The notes: generated by a model from the sequence alone, not told the origin. A stretch of 64,000 nucleotides of DNA from Symbiodinium sp. CCMP2592 (GCA_905221615.1 CAJNDT010003201.1:277001-341000); one strand, 5' to 3'. Positions 20,201 to 28,560 are shown, numbered from the stretch's first letter. Program-made: numbers and translations.

Positions 20201-22334
20201 AAGGCAGGCCTTTCAGATCAACCACAGCAAATGAATGAAGAGTGCTCAGAAGGGTACCCAAGAGCAGAGTAGGAGTCTGCATTGAAGTGCAACTCGCGCT
20301 CGTACCAGCACCCCCTTCAGGTACAAAGGAAAGATCCTCACCTGGGGGGTTAAGGCCCACACCTTCAGTACCCAAAAACACGTCGGGGGTCACCCCGGAA
20401 GTGGCAGTAGGCAGAAACAGGGTGTGGCTGGAAACGGGACCGTCGACATCCTCACCAGATGGAGGTGGCCGCCCTCCGACTTGCTGTTCAGAGGACGAAG
20501 AGGAGTCCTGCCTGAAGATATGAGGGAAGAACATGACCACAACTGGCAAGTTCCCGTGAAGCAACTGATCGGGCAAAACGATGCTTTCACGATGGAGGAG
20601 CCCAAAACGGCCGTCAGCGCACTGGTCCAACCAGTCAGCAGGAATGCCTCCATTATTACGCCTGATGGCCTCATCGAGCATACGCAAGGCAGTGATCGGG
20701 GGACGCACACACGCAGTGACAATGCGCCACCCCAAAGGCCTGAAATCCAAAATACACGGAACTTCGTCGGAGTGACAGTGGATTTCAAGGAACTGCACCA
20801 ATGGCAACGATGGCAAGGGTTGCCAAATGCGCATTACCCCACCTCGAGCAGTAGGCGAGGCACGGAACGACACAATTCTACGGAAAGTCGCCGCGTCAGC
20901 AAAGACGGGCACCTCAACATAAACAAGGCCATTCGGTGTTATGAGGATCGCCTGGTTGTTTGAGTATCCCTGGAAAATATCGGCCCCGGCTTGGCCCGAT
21001 GGGAGACTGACCTGCATAGCTGAGAGGAGAGACAGAGGCGGATCCAGAGAAGCACCGAGAGGGGCTTGCAGTGACTCTGGGCCGGGACCAGACGCGAATT
21101 GGAGAGCATCAACCCCTTGCAGGAAGAGTGGTTGCGAACTCAAGGTAAGCCAACCCCAATGGCAGCGGCCAAGAAGACCATCGACCCGGAGCTGAAGTTC
21201 CTGCGCCGTAATAGCAAGCTGAGCAATAGCTTGGCAGGAAGAGTCGCGCACACACATCAACATACAGATGCGACCCCCGACCGCTCTCAAGTCCACCGGG
21301 AGCCATGCATATCGCCACGGTAGAGACCGTGGCGTCATGAGGAGCTGCTCCCCTGGCAAGCCTGGAAGGGGGCTCTGGAGAGTGGTGACGGAAAACACGT
21401 CGTCACGGAAACCCAAGGCCGCGGCAATCTGTCCCCATAGGAGCGGCCCATGCATCCATTCGTCTGCCATGAAAAGTAGCGGACAAGGCTCAAGCACCGG
21501 TGAGCCAGGCGGCTGGCCCACGAAGACGGCCAAGGATCGACGGTGACGATCCGAGCGCGACAGCATTGAATTGCCTGCACGACCAACCGGGTAAACATGA
21601 CACATCACCTCGACTGAGGGAGTGGGCAAAACTGGTCCAGTGCTGATGACTGGCCGATTTTCATGGAACCCATGAACATGCAGTTGAACCGAGGCAACGG
21701 GGCGACACAGGGCAAGTCCAAGCGAGCCCAACTGAGTAGCAGTCCTGAGTGAAGCACCATCGACGAGCGACAGATACAGAAGGAAGAAGGTCAGGGCAGT
21801 ATACCTCGGGTTGCTGTGTCGGCCAGCAGCGGAGCCGGGCGCAACACGCTTGCCGTGGACAATATTGCAGCGCACCAACCGTCGAGGAGAACGGGAAGGT
21901 AAGGAGCAGCATTGAAGGGCCAAAAGGGTTTGCAAGCCGCAAAACAGCTCGAGGTATGTCAGAACCCTTGCTCGGACAACACGGAGGGCACAGGTCTCAC
22001 ATGCCAGGGCCAAAATGGTAAACCGGATGGCCGAGACTGGGGCAAGCACAACACAGGCCCAAAGCGCGGACGCAACCACAGTGCAGCCAAGTTGCCACTT
22101 GCGCTCAAAAGAAAGCCGAGGCCCGTATGCGGTCTGGAAGCGGTCAGAGACTGTACAAGCTCGCCGGAAAGCTACGTACACTATGCACAACTTGCCTACC
22201 AGGATCACAAGACGACAGACGGTCAGTCCGCACCACTGGTGCCAGGCAAAGCTCAGCAGAGCAAGTTTCGGGCTTGATAGCCTTACGTGAGCTCCTGCGT
22301 GGTCTCCAACCCCACGCTCTCCAGGAAAGGGCAT
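17256..22334 (-). CDS. Retrotransposon ORF2: membrane-segment module protein (1692 aa from its first ATG)
   Basis: Open from ATG at 22334 to TGA at 17256; the same frame is open, but not protein-like, back to 23291. It can be entered by a -1 shift from the upstream block (see 22297-22331) or from the ATG. Counting from that ATG, hydrophobic segments are at about 36-61, 82-111, 123-144, 179-194, 689-729, 1265-1294 and 1503-1521. Motifs like those of ORF3 recur: RHGDVVTV near 900, IRDGALVFGV near 1178 and FPSGAIIQVVL near the C-terminus. It therefore appears to be the front part of the same module array. Several hydrophobic segments end in small residues followed by proline-rich turns (VVAMQPG, VQVNAPPG, VQVHSAPG). 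No enzyme domain recognised. It may be a Gag-like or membrane-associated ORF1-type protein; that is speculation. Confidence 0.7.
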   Translation of the reverse strand: MPFPGERGVGDHAGAHVRLSSPKLALLSFAWHQWCGLTVCRLVILVGKLCIVYVAFRRACTVSDRFQTAYGPRLSFERKWQLGCTVVASALWACVVLAPVSAIRFTILALACETCALRVVRARVLTYLELFCGLQTLLALQCCSLPSRSPRRLVRCNIVHGKRVAPGSAAGRHSNPRYTALTFFLLYLSLVDGASLRTATQLGSLGLALCRPVASVQLHVHGFHENRPVISTGPVLPTPSVEVMCHVYPVGRAGNSMLSRSDRHRRSLAVFVGQPPGSPVLEPCPLLFMADEWMHGPLLWGQIAAALGFRDDVFSVTTLQSPLPGLPGEQLLMTPRSLPWRYAWLPVDLRAVGGRICMLMCVRDSSCQAIAQLAITAQELQLRVDGLLGRCHWGWLTLSSQPLFLQGVDALQFASGPGPESLQAPLGASLDPPLSLLSAMQVSLPSGQAGADIFQGYSNNQAILITPNGLVYVEVPVFADAATFRRIVSFRASPTARGGVMRIWQPLPSLPLVQFLEIHCHSDEVPCILDFRPLGWRIVTACVRPPITALRMLDEAIRRNNGGIPADWLDQCADGRFGLLHRESIVLPDQLLHGNLPVVVMFFPHIFRQDSSSSSEQQVGGRPPPSGEDVDGPVSSHTLFLPTATSGVTPDVFLGTEGVGLNPPGEDLSFVPEGGAGTSASCTSMQTPTLLLGTLLSTLHSFAVVDLKGLPLALLLFVAFRPSTAVQVHSAPGSPRQVLQGASLARDRDLAAPPLAHVDLQGMWQRTGDFGDALLWPSLGDSSRRFLVTCKIWAPESSLVLQFLGDMDAGEVAAELHRQAVRLGRPHLVAASTGPTFDKVHLVAAASGREHITVLVDACVDLCCVDLPAAYTSRDVIVAVAQFLQHDAFQILCGRGLRLRHGDVVTVKPARPTQHFDISSLLLPLPRCSTAAWLAPVRHVSVVQAAEGVHTFSVPASTTVTAEVLRLLMSKTCTGKFSFFDLPFPDVLPHASFVAIGRRQCVVVYRVNDRADPASLGLILCFEGRFVSYDEFLLQLASRTELPARLLRSLQSHGMTVLTWETTALPGDPTCRLWCVHVVVDMNRAFSAGLRFSRAVRPIIHVPIPLQLPSGVRTSDAGVQTGGPFLVPDTHPLSMPALPVDCVVGLSPPNPSIWSSLWCEHCRLKCVVPCIPGFALWAIRDGALVFGVCSAAPSWDNVANVLALSLWELPQTFLYDEGKVWPYPGDLHDVADRCVNIGHDSHDGVAQLARQCEWQQPAPPPAPSSLAAAAFLASGQVRVLALLASLAIGAGGVQVNAPPGRLRPHDTFVTFVQDRRDFARTCTLSWTHELGRQTHGFGVSPTSLGAFIERNGPSDVQLHLWLPGRGPIHIRVSAAYIEQHLRAYLAAFLPSPTYRLHVAFDSCPHVLELVVVPPGSGVWWIIRDEGGRELLRPVTQHFTTHCHFHFCTLDPDGSVLQLEPSSAVRDGLVPPQGARAVITQGLPHLLGHCVQGAVRIAAARSPRTLVGVALWLVSLNSVVVAMQPGSAPGPSEYAIIPAVQPPDPSPDVIRIWTLNVREPIDFPWLPQGYPTRWLCELVSRLHNIASPGEFRSTHHPATDPVQHLMFVPVVPRTVPPSRFWLLHFGDSATVTFGHHPFDWDILAAHLRALFHHELVPERRPALGFGGNLFPPGVGLPEFPSGAIIQVVLGALP

Positions 22335-23257
22335 GGCTGCCGCAGAATAGTCTGGACGTGATGGTGGGCGGACGCTTCCAACGCAATGAATCCCTTGCAA
22401 GGAAGGCCCGCCTCGGTCAAGAGACCTGGGAACAGCCATTCTTGTGCCGTTGCTGGTGCGTAGGCAAAGGGATCGAGCAAACCACCCACCGAGATGTGGG
22501 CGGCAACCAAAAGTCCTTGAGGTGCAGCATGAAGGGCGCCGGCACATCCACGTAGCTGATGCAACGCTTCTGCAAGCAGTCTGTGCAACGACGGAAGGTC
22601 CGCATCGGCCTCGCCCGAGACCCCATCCTTCAAGGCCTGCCAAGTCTGCTCCACACGCTGCCGAACTAAGGGTTCGGCCTGGGCGTCCGTGGTGACCGGC
22701 AAAGCTGCATCCTGGCGCGGGCATGCTGTCAGATCCCCAACCGGATCTGCCCCACTGTCGACAGCGAAGCGAAGGAGTGCCTGCCATGCCGCCACCCAGT
22801 CCTGCGCTTGGGGAGCTGCCGGTGCAACAGGCCCATTGTGTGACAAGTCCGGAATAAGCTCGGTGTCGTTGTCCGTTATCTCCGTGACTGGCGGCCGGCT
22901 CAGAGACTCCGGGGTGCGTCCTGTCGACTCCCTGGGTCACGGCGTTGTCTCGAGTGATCTGCGAGGACTCTTGGCGGGGCGTTCGGTGCCACCGCCGCTC
23001 CGCTTTCGCCATCGCCCGCCAGAGCTCATCGAGGGCGGTCCCGAGGCGGATGCCTGCTCGGTGCCAGCGCCAAACTGCACAGATACAGGGGTGTCGCCCA
23101 TGCCGTAGTCCACACCTACCATATGGGAACGCCCCGGAAGCCCAAAGCTGGCCTCGGAGCCCATATCGCCAGTGCCCACCATTTGACCCTCTGCACCATG
23201 GGTGTTCTCCGGGCAAGACCTCTGCACTTTGCAGAGCGACTGCACGGCGAAAGGCAT
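22283..23257 (-). pseudogene. Retrotransposon ORF1 C-terminal block, interrupted by one TGA
   Basis: One frame carries credible protein from MPFAVQSLCKVQ (23257) to a TAA at 22283-22285. It includes a glycine/serine-rich part and a helical part (QDWVAAWQALLRFAVDSGAD; EALHQLRGCAGALHAA). A single TGA at 22937-22939 breaks it; just downstream the frame continues sensibly (TEITDNDTELIPDL). The TGA could come from a CGA by a C-to-T change. This frame matches that of the N-terminal coiled-coil block at 24463, so both probably belong to one original ORF1. It ends next to a frameshift signal into ORF2. Confidence 0.6.
22297..22331 (-). promoter_or_regulatory. Predicted -1 programmed ribosomal frameshift signal
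   Basis: In the frame of the upstream block the sequence reads C-CCT-TTC (22331-22325), an X-XXY-YYZ slippery heptamer placed exactly in the zero frame. A 7-nt spacer follows (22324-22318). Then comes a perfect 6-bp GC-rich stem GCGTGG/CCACGC with a 9-nt loop (22317-22297), and the zero-frame TAA 12 nt later (22285). A -1 slip enters the long ORF2 frame. CCCUUUA is a known slippery site in giardiavirus; CCCUUUC differs in the last base. An ATG overlapping the site in the ORF2 frame (22334) is an alternative entry. Confidence 0.55.
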
Positions 23258-23318
23258 GCTTCAGCTCCGTGTTGGAGCAGCGCGGGTCCACACCAAGAAG
23301 GGAATACGCCTTGTAGTA
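23229..23318 (-). pseudogene. J-domain-like helix fragment in a third frame
   Basis: A short stretch reads YYKAYSLLGVDPRCSNTELK and then HAFRRAVALQ, matching the helix I-II pattern of DnaJ J-domains (LGV..., ELK.AFR). The HPD tripeptide is missing. Upstream the frame meets stops within 20 codons and downstream it turns into non-protein sequence. It may be a captured host fragment, an exon, or coincidence. Confidence 0.25.
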
Positions 23319-23529
23319 GATACGGCAGCTTGATGCGCTTCAGGCTCTCGGTTATCACATGTCACAGTCAGACTCCGAACATGCTCGTTTTTCGATGGAA
23401 AAGCAGGTGGAAATTTGTGGTTGCGGTTTTTTTGGTGGCCCCTTCGCCCGGACAGCTTTTCGATCCGATCGGGCGGCTGGACGAGCATGCAGTCTTCACT
23501 GGCTGACGGGCGCTGACCTGCCAATGACG

Positions 23530-23860
23530 TTTTTTGGTGGAAAAGGTGACGCCTTCAACGTGCTGAAAAGGAACTTCCCAACAAGCCAAAAGCGGACGTC
23601 CAAAACGCGCCGAAAACGAACCTCCAGAAACGCTCCGAAATCGGCACAGTCCGAAATCCAAAGCCTTCCAAAAACGGACCCCTGCACGGACCAAATCTGA
23701 CTTCCAAAACGCTCCCAAAACAGACTGCCAAACCGACCAAAAAAACACACCCAAAATGCGTCGAAAGCCGATTCCAGAACAAACCAAAACCGACGACCCG
23801 AGCACGGACCACACACGAGCGCCAAAACCGCGCCGGAAACGGCACCGGAGGTGGCGTTCG
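23530..23860 (-). repeat. Degenerate short-period repeat inside the ORF1 region
   Basis: On the minus strand units like GCGTTTTGG and TCCGTTTTTGGAAG recur about every 20-25 bases. The open frames through it give phenylalanine/glycine/valine-rich peptides unlike the flanking protein. It separates the two ORF1 blocks, which are otherwise in the same frame. It could be an insertion, an expanded repeat or part of an intron. Confidence 0.5.
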
Positions 23861-24463
23861 GGCCGGCACAGAGCCCTCGCCCAAACGCCACGCAGCGGAG
23901 GTAGGATCTGGAGGTCCGGCAAGTGCACCACTGGAAAAGGTCCTCAAAGCCGAGGCGATAGCCTGTACCTCCGCTACCTGGGACAAGCTCCACACTCGTC
24001 CCAGGGAGCTTTGTGCCAGAGCCACTCGATCGGATGAGGCGCTGGACTGTTGTTCCGCCAAAACAGCTTGCATCTCCTGCACAGCACCACGGGTGTCTTC
24101 GTCGATCTTGTCTCCGATAGCTCGGACTCGACTTATGAGTCCCAGAAGATGGAGACCAATCGTCGACAACCATTGCTGCAGCGACGTCTTCAACTCGTCC
24201 TTGGCACGAGCATTGCCGGTCAGGCGCTTTGATAATTTTGAAATAGCGTTCGCCCTTCGTTGGGCTTGCTGTTCGGCTGTGGCATCCTCCTGGTTGAAGT
24301 TGGCCTGCAACCAGAGGTCCTGAGTCGCCCGCGAAGAGATAGATTGGAGCGACGTCGTAACCGCTGGAGGTAATCCGAAGTCTATTCGGGTCACCTGCGG
24401 CGCCTCTCCTTTCTGGGAGCCCTTCCCTGCTTTCGAGGACTTCTCCGTGGCCTTGGGCGGCAT
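23555..24463 (-). CDS. Retrotransposon ORF1 N-terminal block, coiled-coil protein
   Basis: Starts at ATG 24463 with MPPKATEKSSKAGKG, a basic N-terminus, then about 150 residues of glutamine/alanine-rich helix (AEQQAQRRANAISKLSKRL; RAIGDKIDEDTRGAVQEMQA), the usual look of LINE ORF1 nucleic-acid chaperone coiled coils. After about residue 195 the frame enters the repeat at 23530-23860 and stops at 23555. The same frame resumes as good protein at 23257. The start was chosen because frames upstream of it are not protein-like and the MPPK start fits. No RRM or zinc knuckle is visible. Confidence 0.6.
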   Translation of the reverse strand: MPPKATEKSSKAGKGSQKGEAPQVTRIDFGLPPAVTTSLQSISSRATQDLWLQANFNQEDATAEQQAQRRANAISKLSKRLTGNARAKDELKTSLQQWLSTIGLHLLGLISRVRAIGDKIDEDTRGAVQEMQAVLAEQQSSASSDRVALAQSSLGRVWSLSQVAEVQAIASALRTFSSGALAGPPDPTSAAWRLGEGSVPARTPPPVPFPARFWRSCVVRARVVGFGLFWNRLSTHFGCVFLVGLAVCFGSVLEVRFGPCRGPFLEGFGFRTVPISERFWRFVFGAFWTSAFGLLGSSFSAR

Positions 24464-24884
24464 ACTGCCGTGGTGTCGCTGTAGGAGAGAAAAATCCGAA
24501 GTCCGCCCTACGCCACGATGTAACCGCTTCCTCGCCTTCGAACGAAGGCGACGAAGCCGACGGTGCCAACTTGGGCTCGCCCCGCGTTTCCGCACCACCG
24601 TGAGAGATTGAAGAAGTCGGAGGAGAACCAATATAGATAAGAAACACACCGACCGCCGCCAGAGGGATAAGCGGTGTGTACAGCTTGTTGTTGAACATAC
24701 AAGCCGTAAAAGATGCCCACGTCAGCCAATTGAACGGCAGTGACGGGGAGGGCCAGAGCCCTTGGTGAAGCCTCCTTGGGCAAGCACCGGCGCGCCGAGA
24801 TGGCGCTGGGGTCAGGAATAAAAAGTGAGACCTACAACTCCACAGGAGACGCAGGCCCCAAACTTTTCTCGAGCCGTGACGCCT

Positions 24885-24897
24885 CCTGACCCCCCCT
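24885..24897. repeat. Target-site duplication (5' side of retrotransposon)
   Basis: CCTGACCCCCCCT, the partner of 4608-4620. Immediately outside it the DNA returns to AT-richer CCCTAAA-like host sequence. Confidence 0.8.
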
Positions 24898-25016
24898 CCC
24901 AAATCCTAAAGCCGACACCCCGAAGCCTTCTGAAATCCGAAGTCCTCGCAGAAACTGACCCACAAAACTTCTATCAGAAAGCCTGCAGTCGCCCAAACCA
25001 GTAAAAAAAAAACGGG

Positions 25017-25066
25017 TTTAGGGTTTAGGGTTTAGGGTTTAGAGTTTAGGGTTTAGGGTTTAGGGT
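25017..25066 (+). repeat. Interstitial telomere-like (TTTAGGG)n tract
   Basis: Seven units with one variant. TTTAGGG is the telomere unit of dinoflagellates and plants; here it lies inside a chromosome. The following DNA to about 25430 is degenerate CCCTAAA/CCCTAAT text with nothing else visible. Confidence 0.9.
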
Positions 25067-25435
25067 ACTCTGTAAGCAAGGTCGTAAACCTCTCGAACTG
25101 GGTGCACAACCCTTTAACCGCCCAAAACGGGTAAGCAAATTAAAAACCCCTGGAAAAAACCGAATTGGAACTAAACCTTGAAGCCTAAATCCTAAACCCG
25201 ACACGCCCCAAACTCCAAACCGCAAAGAGGAAAACTAATGAACAAACATCTCTAATCCCTAATCCCCACGCCCCATAACCCGTAATCCTCAATCCCAAAT
25301 TTCCCTAAACCTTATAAATCCCCAATCCCCAGAACCTCTAATCCTTAATCTCTAACTCCATAAACCCTAAATCCCTAATCTCTAACCCTAATCCCTATAA
25401 TCTCTAACTGCCTAAAACTTGAATTCGATCCTCTC

Positions 25436-25525
25436 CCTCCCCGCCTCAAGGGCCGGATCTATCTTGGCCTTCACGCGGCGCAGTTGCGCATGGAGCTCCC
25501 GGGCTACCGGCGCCACGGCCTTCAG
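25436..25525 (-). CDS. Orphan exon, charged helix
   Basis: GC-rich island in telomere-like DNA. After acceptor caaaag/CTG the peptide reads LKAVAPVARELHAQLRRVKA and continues KIDPALEAGRER, a heptad-like helix. The donor is uncertain. It is the nearest minus-strand exon 5' of the retrotransposon, so that insertion probably sits in the following intron. Confidence 0.4.
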
Positions 25526-25811
25526 CTTTTGTTAAGGGGTTTTAGGGTTTGGTGTTTTTTGAGGGGTTTTAAGAGTTGCTTTGTTTAGTTTAGGGTTTTG
25601 GGTCTAAGGTTTAGGATTTGAGGCTTAGGGTTTAGGTTAGGGTCAAGCGTTCAGGCTTTGGGGTTCAGGCAAAAGGCTTCTCTCTGGTCTGCAATGGCTA
25701 CTGCAGCAGATGTCGCTGTTGTTGCGGTGTCATGCCGGTAGCATTCTTGTGGGAGCAAGAACCCCAGGAGCGGCAGAGCTCGGGTTCAGCCGTGACAAGT
25801 TGAGTCTGTGG

Positions 25812-25919
25812 AGGTTCATGGGTAGCTTTATAAGTGAGGTTATAAGTAGGGTAACTATAGTCATAACCCTTTTAGGGGACTCATAACCCGATGTATAACT
25901 ACCCATGAACCTCCAAGTA
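25812..25919. repeat. Fold-back element, family B
   Basis: Full copy with both arms (GGAGGTTCATGGGTAG and CTACCCATGAACCTCC). Confidence 0.8.
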
Positions 25920-26386
25920 AAGCCTAAACTGCCAACCTAAAAGGCTTGTTCCGGTCTCGATGCCCGGATGCCTTGATGATCCGACTGGCCAGAAGCTCAC
26001 ACAGCTCCATGCACAGTCTTGTGTGGATGGTCTTTCGAAGGTCTTCTGTCGGATGTCCGGTCTTCGTCTGAGCTTGTGAGACCTCAAACTGTTCGTTGAC
26101 CAGAGACCTCGGGTTTCATTTCGGAGCTGGAGAGACCTAAACCTTCAAAACAGTGGCCTGCAAAGAGGAAACAGACAGCAAACCACTCGAATAAAAACCG
26201 GGAAATTCTTACAACACTTGAACGCGTAGTACCATGAACCCTTGAGCCCCAAACTTCTTAACCCCAAAACTCTAAACCCCAGCTCGGGGCCTCGTCAGAC
26301 AAGAAGGCGTGGAAGCTTCCTCCGCGATCCTGCAGGGAGAAGCCACATATGCCAAACACTGGTAGTCCTGGTGTTAGTCGTAGTAA

Positions 26387-26403
26387 CAGTCGTAGTAACA
26401 GTC

Positions 26404-26446
<43 letters not shown>

Positions 26447-26449
26447 CAG

Positions 26450-26481
<32 letters not shown>

Positions 26482-26490
26482 CTTAGCAGT
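26387..26490. repeat. (GTA)n microsatellite
   Basis: GTA/GTC trinucleotide tract. Valine-rich open frames here are artefacts. Nothing else is visible between 25920 and 26600 except a short GC-rich stretch. Confidence 0.9.
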
Positions 26491-26604
26491 AGTATCAGCA
26501 GGAGCAGTAGTTACTTACAGTTAGTTGTTGTGGGTAAAGTTGACGTAGTACTCGTCGGCGTCTTCGTCGTCGATACGATGGCGGCAAGTGGCGGTGCCAG
26601 TCCT

Positions 26605-27250
26605 TAAAGGATCATGGGACTTAGTAACTAGGGTTATAAGTAAGGTAACTAAGGGTGCCCTACGAACCTTCAAGTATAGTCACACCGTCAAGCTGACCGG
26701 TCCGATCTTCCGGGCTGTCTGCAAAGTCTATCAGGACTCAGCACCTTTGCAAGGAAAAGCAAAACCTTGAGGGTTTACTTGGAGGTTCATGGGCAGTTAT
26801 AAGTGGGGCAATAAGTCCCGTAATATGGGTTACCTACTTGTCGTGTATCATGGGGAACTAAAGGTTAACCTTTTTGGCTATATCGGGATTATGCAGGGAC
26901 TCTACTACCCATTTTTGGGTTAAAGGTTGCCTACTCTACTACTACGGTGATAATTATGGTTACCCTACTTATAACCCCTCTTGTAACTGTCCATGAACCT
27001 TCAAGGCTTGGGGAAACAATTGCGCAAACCCAGCGCCAGATATCTCGGAACCCCACGCTGAAACGGAGGTCATAGGAACGCTTAGGGTGGTACTTGGAAG
27101 GGTTCCTTTAAGCGTCCCTGAAAAGGGAACTATAGGGATTTCATAAGGGTATAGGATTTAGGGCCTACTTGGAGATTCATGGGTAGTTATAAGTAGGCTC
27201 ATAAGTGGTGTAACTATACTTATAACCCATATTAGAGGACTTCTAACCCT
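26605..27250. repeat. Cluster of fold-back elements A, B and C, one nested
   Basis: A partial family-A copy (26605-26682) is followed by a family-B element (26778-27006) whose centre is split by another fold-back, family C (about 26830-26950, arms GGGGAACTAAAGGTTAACC and GGTTAAAGGTTGCC). A partial B copy follows at 27170-27250. No gene is seen. Confidence 0.65.
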
Positions 27251-27418
27251 CGACCCTGGACTTCGAAGTTTCACCCGACGGCTGGGCCCCTCCCTTTCCA
27301 GTTGTGTTCCACAACTGAAACCGAAGGGTGTTCAACCCCAAAGCCCAAAGCAAGCCCTCAACCCTGAACCCAAAATGAAACCCAGGGCCCTCGCCCTGAA
27401 AATGCTTATTCTTTAGAA

Positions 27419-27507
27419 GCTGCCCCCACCCTGTAATAGTGACTATACGGATTATATTAGGGCCCTATTATATTCCTATTATACCACTATTACAGCGTGG
27501 GGCTTCT
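27419..27507. repeat. Fold-back element, family D
   Basis: Copy of the 3055-3131 element in opposite orientation, with arms CCCCCACCCTGTAATAGTG and its complement. Confidence 0.75.
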
Positions 27508-27625
27508 AACCTATTCTGGAATTCTTACTACAAAGCCTTACAAAATCGCAGTGAGCCTGTCTAAAACCCTGCAAATCATCTACAAGCTCTGGCAGCCCAA
27601 AACTCGCCTCAGGGTTTCAGAGATG

Positions 27626-27760
27626 TTTAGAGTTTAGGATTTAGGGTTTAGGGGTTTAGGGTTATAGGGTTTAGGGTTTAAGGGTTTAGGGTGTAGGGGT
27701 GTAGGGGTGTAGGGGTTTAGGGTTTAGGGTTTAAGGGTTTAGGGTTTAGGGGTTTAGGGG
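27626..27760 (+). repeat. Interstitial telomere-like tract
   Basis: TTTAGGG and variants (TTTAGGGG, TGTAGGGG) over 135 bp. Confidence 0.9.
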
Positions 27761-27859
27761 CCTCCTGCAGAAAAAGCAGAACCCCCGGATGCCTCTCCGC
27801 AGCTCTCGAGAAGGGCCTCAGCACAAACTTGGGTGCAAGCAATGGTTTAGGGTTTCAGA

Positions 27860-28036
27860 GAGCATGCTCAACACGTACTATTTCTTCTTCCTTATCATAT
27901 TCCTGATGTACATGGGCAGTTGTCAAAATTATGGCCCCTTTTTGGGTACCCTAAACATTGGGTGCCGTAATATGAGAAGTACCCAAAAAGGGACCCCAGT
28001 TTTGACAACCACCCACATATGTCCCAAACCCCTTTT
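27860..28036 (-). CDS. Two small exons around an introner-like element (hypothetical protein)
   Basis: Exon 28013-28036 (KRGLGHMW, phase 0) and exon about 27860-27902 (EYDKEEEIVRVEHA, acidic) flank a family-I fold-back at 27917-28009. With donor TGG/gtggtt and acceptor catcag/GAA the frame is kept. Both exons are very short, so confidence is low. Confidence 0.3.
27917..28012. repeat. Introner-like fold-back element, family I
   Basis: Arms GTTGTCAAAATTATGGCCCC and GACCCCAGTTTTGACAACC. On the minus strand the GTGGTTGTC end supplies a GT donor. The second copy is at 28809-28907. Confidence 0.5.
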
Positions 28037-28135
28037 CTAATTAGTTGCTCAGGCCCCTATATTACGGGTTGCTTCGGGGGCATCCACTGTCCCTTGGGTC
28101 GCTGCACTCCTCAGTCCTTCCGTTGCTGAAACGGA

Positions 28136-28290
28136 GATCATAGGAACCCTTCGGGGGGGTAGGGGGCCGTTATTTATGCACATAATCAGGACTGAATAGG
28201 GCATATTTAAGGAAGTATAGTCCCCTACCTACACCCTAAACCCTGGACCAACGCTAAAACCTACCCCTCCAAAGGGTCCCTATGAGGAGA
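28136..28290. repeat. Fold-back element, family L
   Basis: Inverted arms around ATCATAGGAACCC and AGGGTCCCTATGAG, with GGTAGGGGG/CCCCTACC inside. Related copies lie at 44100-44262, 45813-45952 and 51845-51933. Confidence 0.5.
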
Positions 28291-28353
28291 CGCTTCGGCA
28301 GAAGTTTCTTCATGTCTCGCGTAGTCTCCGGCCCGGTGAGTGGTTCGTAATGA

Positions 28354-28560
28354 CCAGGGCTTTAATAATTAGAACAGGGGTTCCTTCAAAGGGATCTTAA
28401 AACGGGTTATCACAAGGGATCTATTAAGGTACTATAATAATTTGCGGGCCGTAATAATTAGAATAGAGTTTGTTTGGGGGGGTGGTATATTATACAAAAA
28501 CTTTAATAAGGAACCCCCAAAAATAGTATAGGTAGTTAGTTAGACCCCTATAGTAATGAC
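28354..28560. repeat. Fold-back elements, family H
   Basis: Two copies or one duplicated copy of an element beginning TAATAATTAGAATAG and ending in CCTATAGTA. Others are near 42436, 49145, 56926 and 60044. Confidence 0.5.

Larger units (their letters stand above)
4621..24884 (-). mobile_element. Giant non-LTR retrotransposon (LINE), 20.26 kb
   Basis: A GC-rich block transcribed on the minus strand, bounded by identical 13-bp direct repeats as expected of target-primed reverse transcription. There are no long terminal repeats and no poly(A) tail at the 3' end; it ends in GCGAAGTGAAGA. Order on the minus strand: 5' leader, ORF1 coiled-coil block, a damaged middle block, a 1692-codon ORF, a 3824-codon ORF with RNase H, endonuclease and reverse transcriptase, then about 1.2 kb of 3' region. 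The perfect target duplication and the intact 3824-codon frame suggest a fairly recent insertion, although ORF1 carries stops. It is about three times the length of usual LINEs, mostly because of a repeated-module region. Confidence 0.9.

Noticed and set aside
4621-24884. LTR retrotransposon or large DNA virus insertion
   Set aside because: No terminal repeats, no integrase or protease, and an AP-type endonuclease with RT and short target duplications define a LINE.
23368-24902. 468- and 187-codon minus frames beside ORF1
   Set aside because: They are other frames of the coiled-coil region and the Phe/Gly repeat; the MPPK frame is clearly the protein-like one up to about 23860.
25017-25066. 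True chromosome end
   Set aside because: TTTAGGG tracts recur throughout the window in both orientations with genes on both sides, so they are interstitial.
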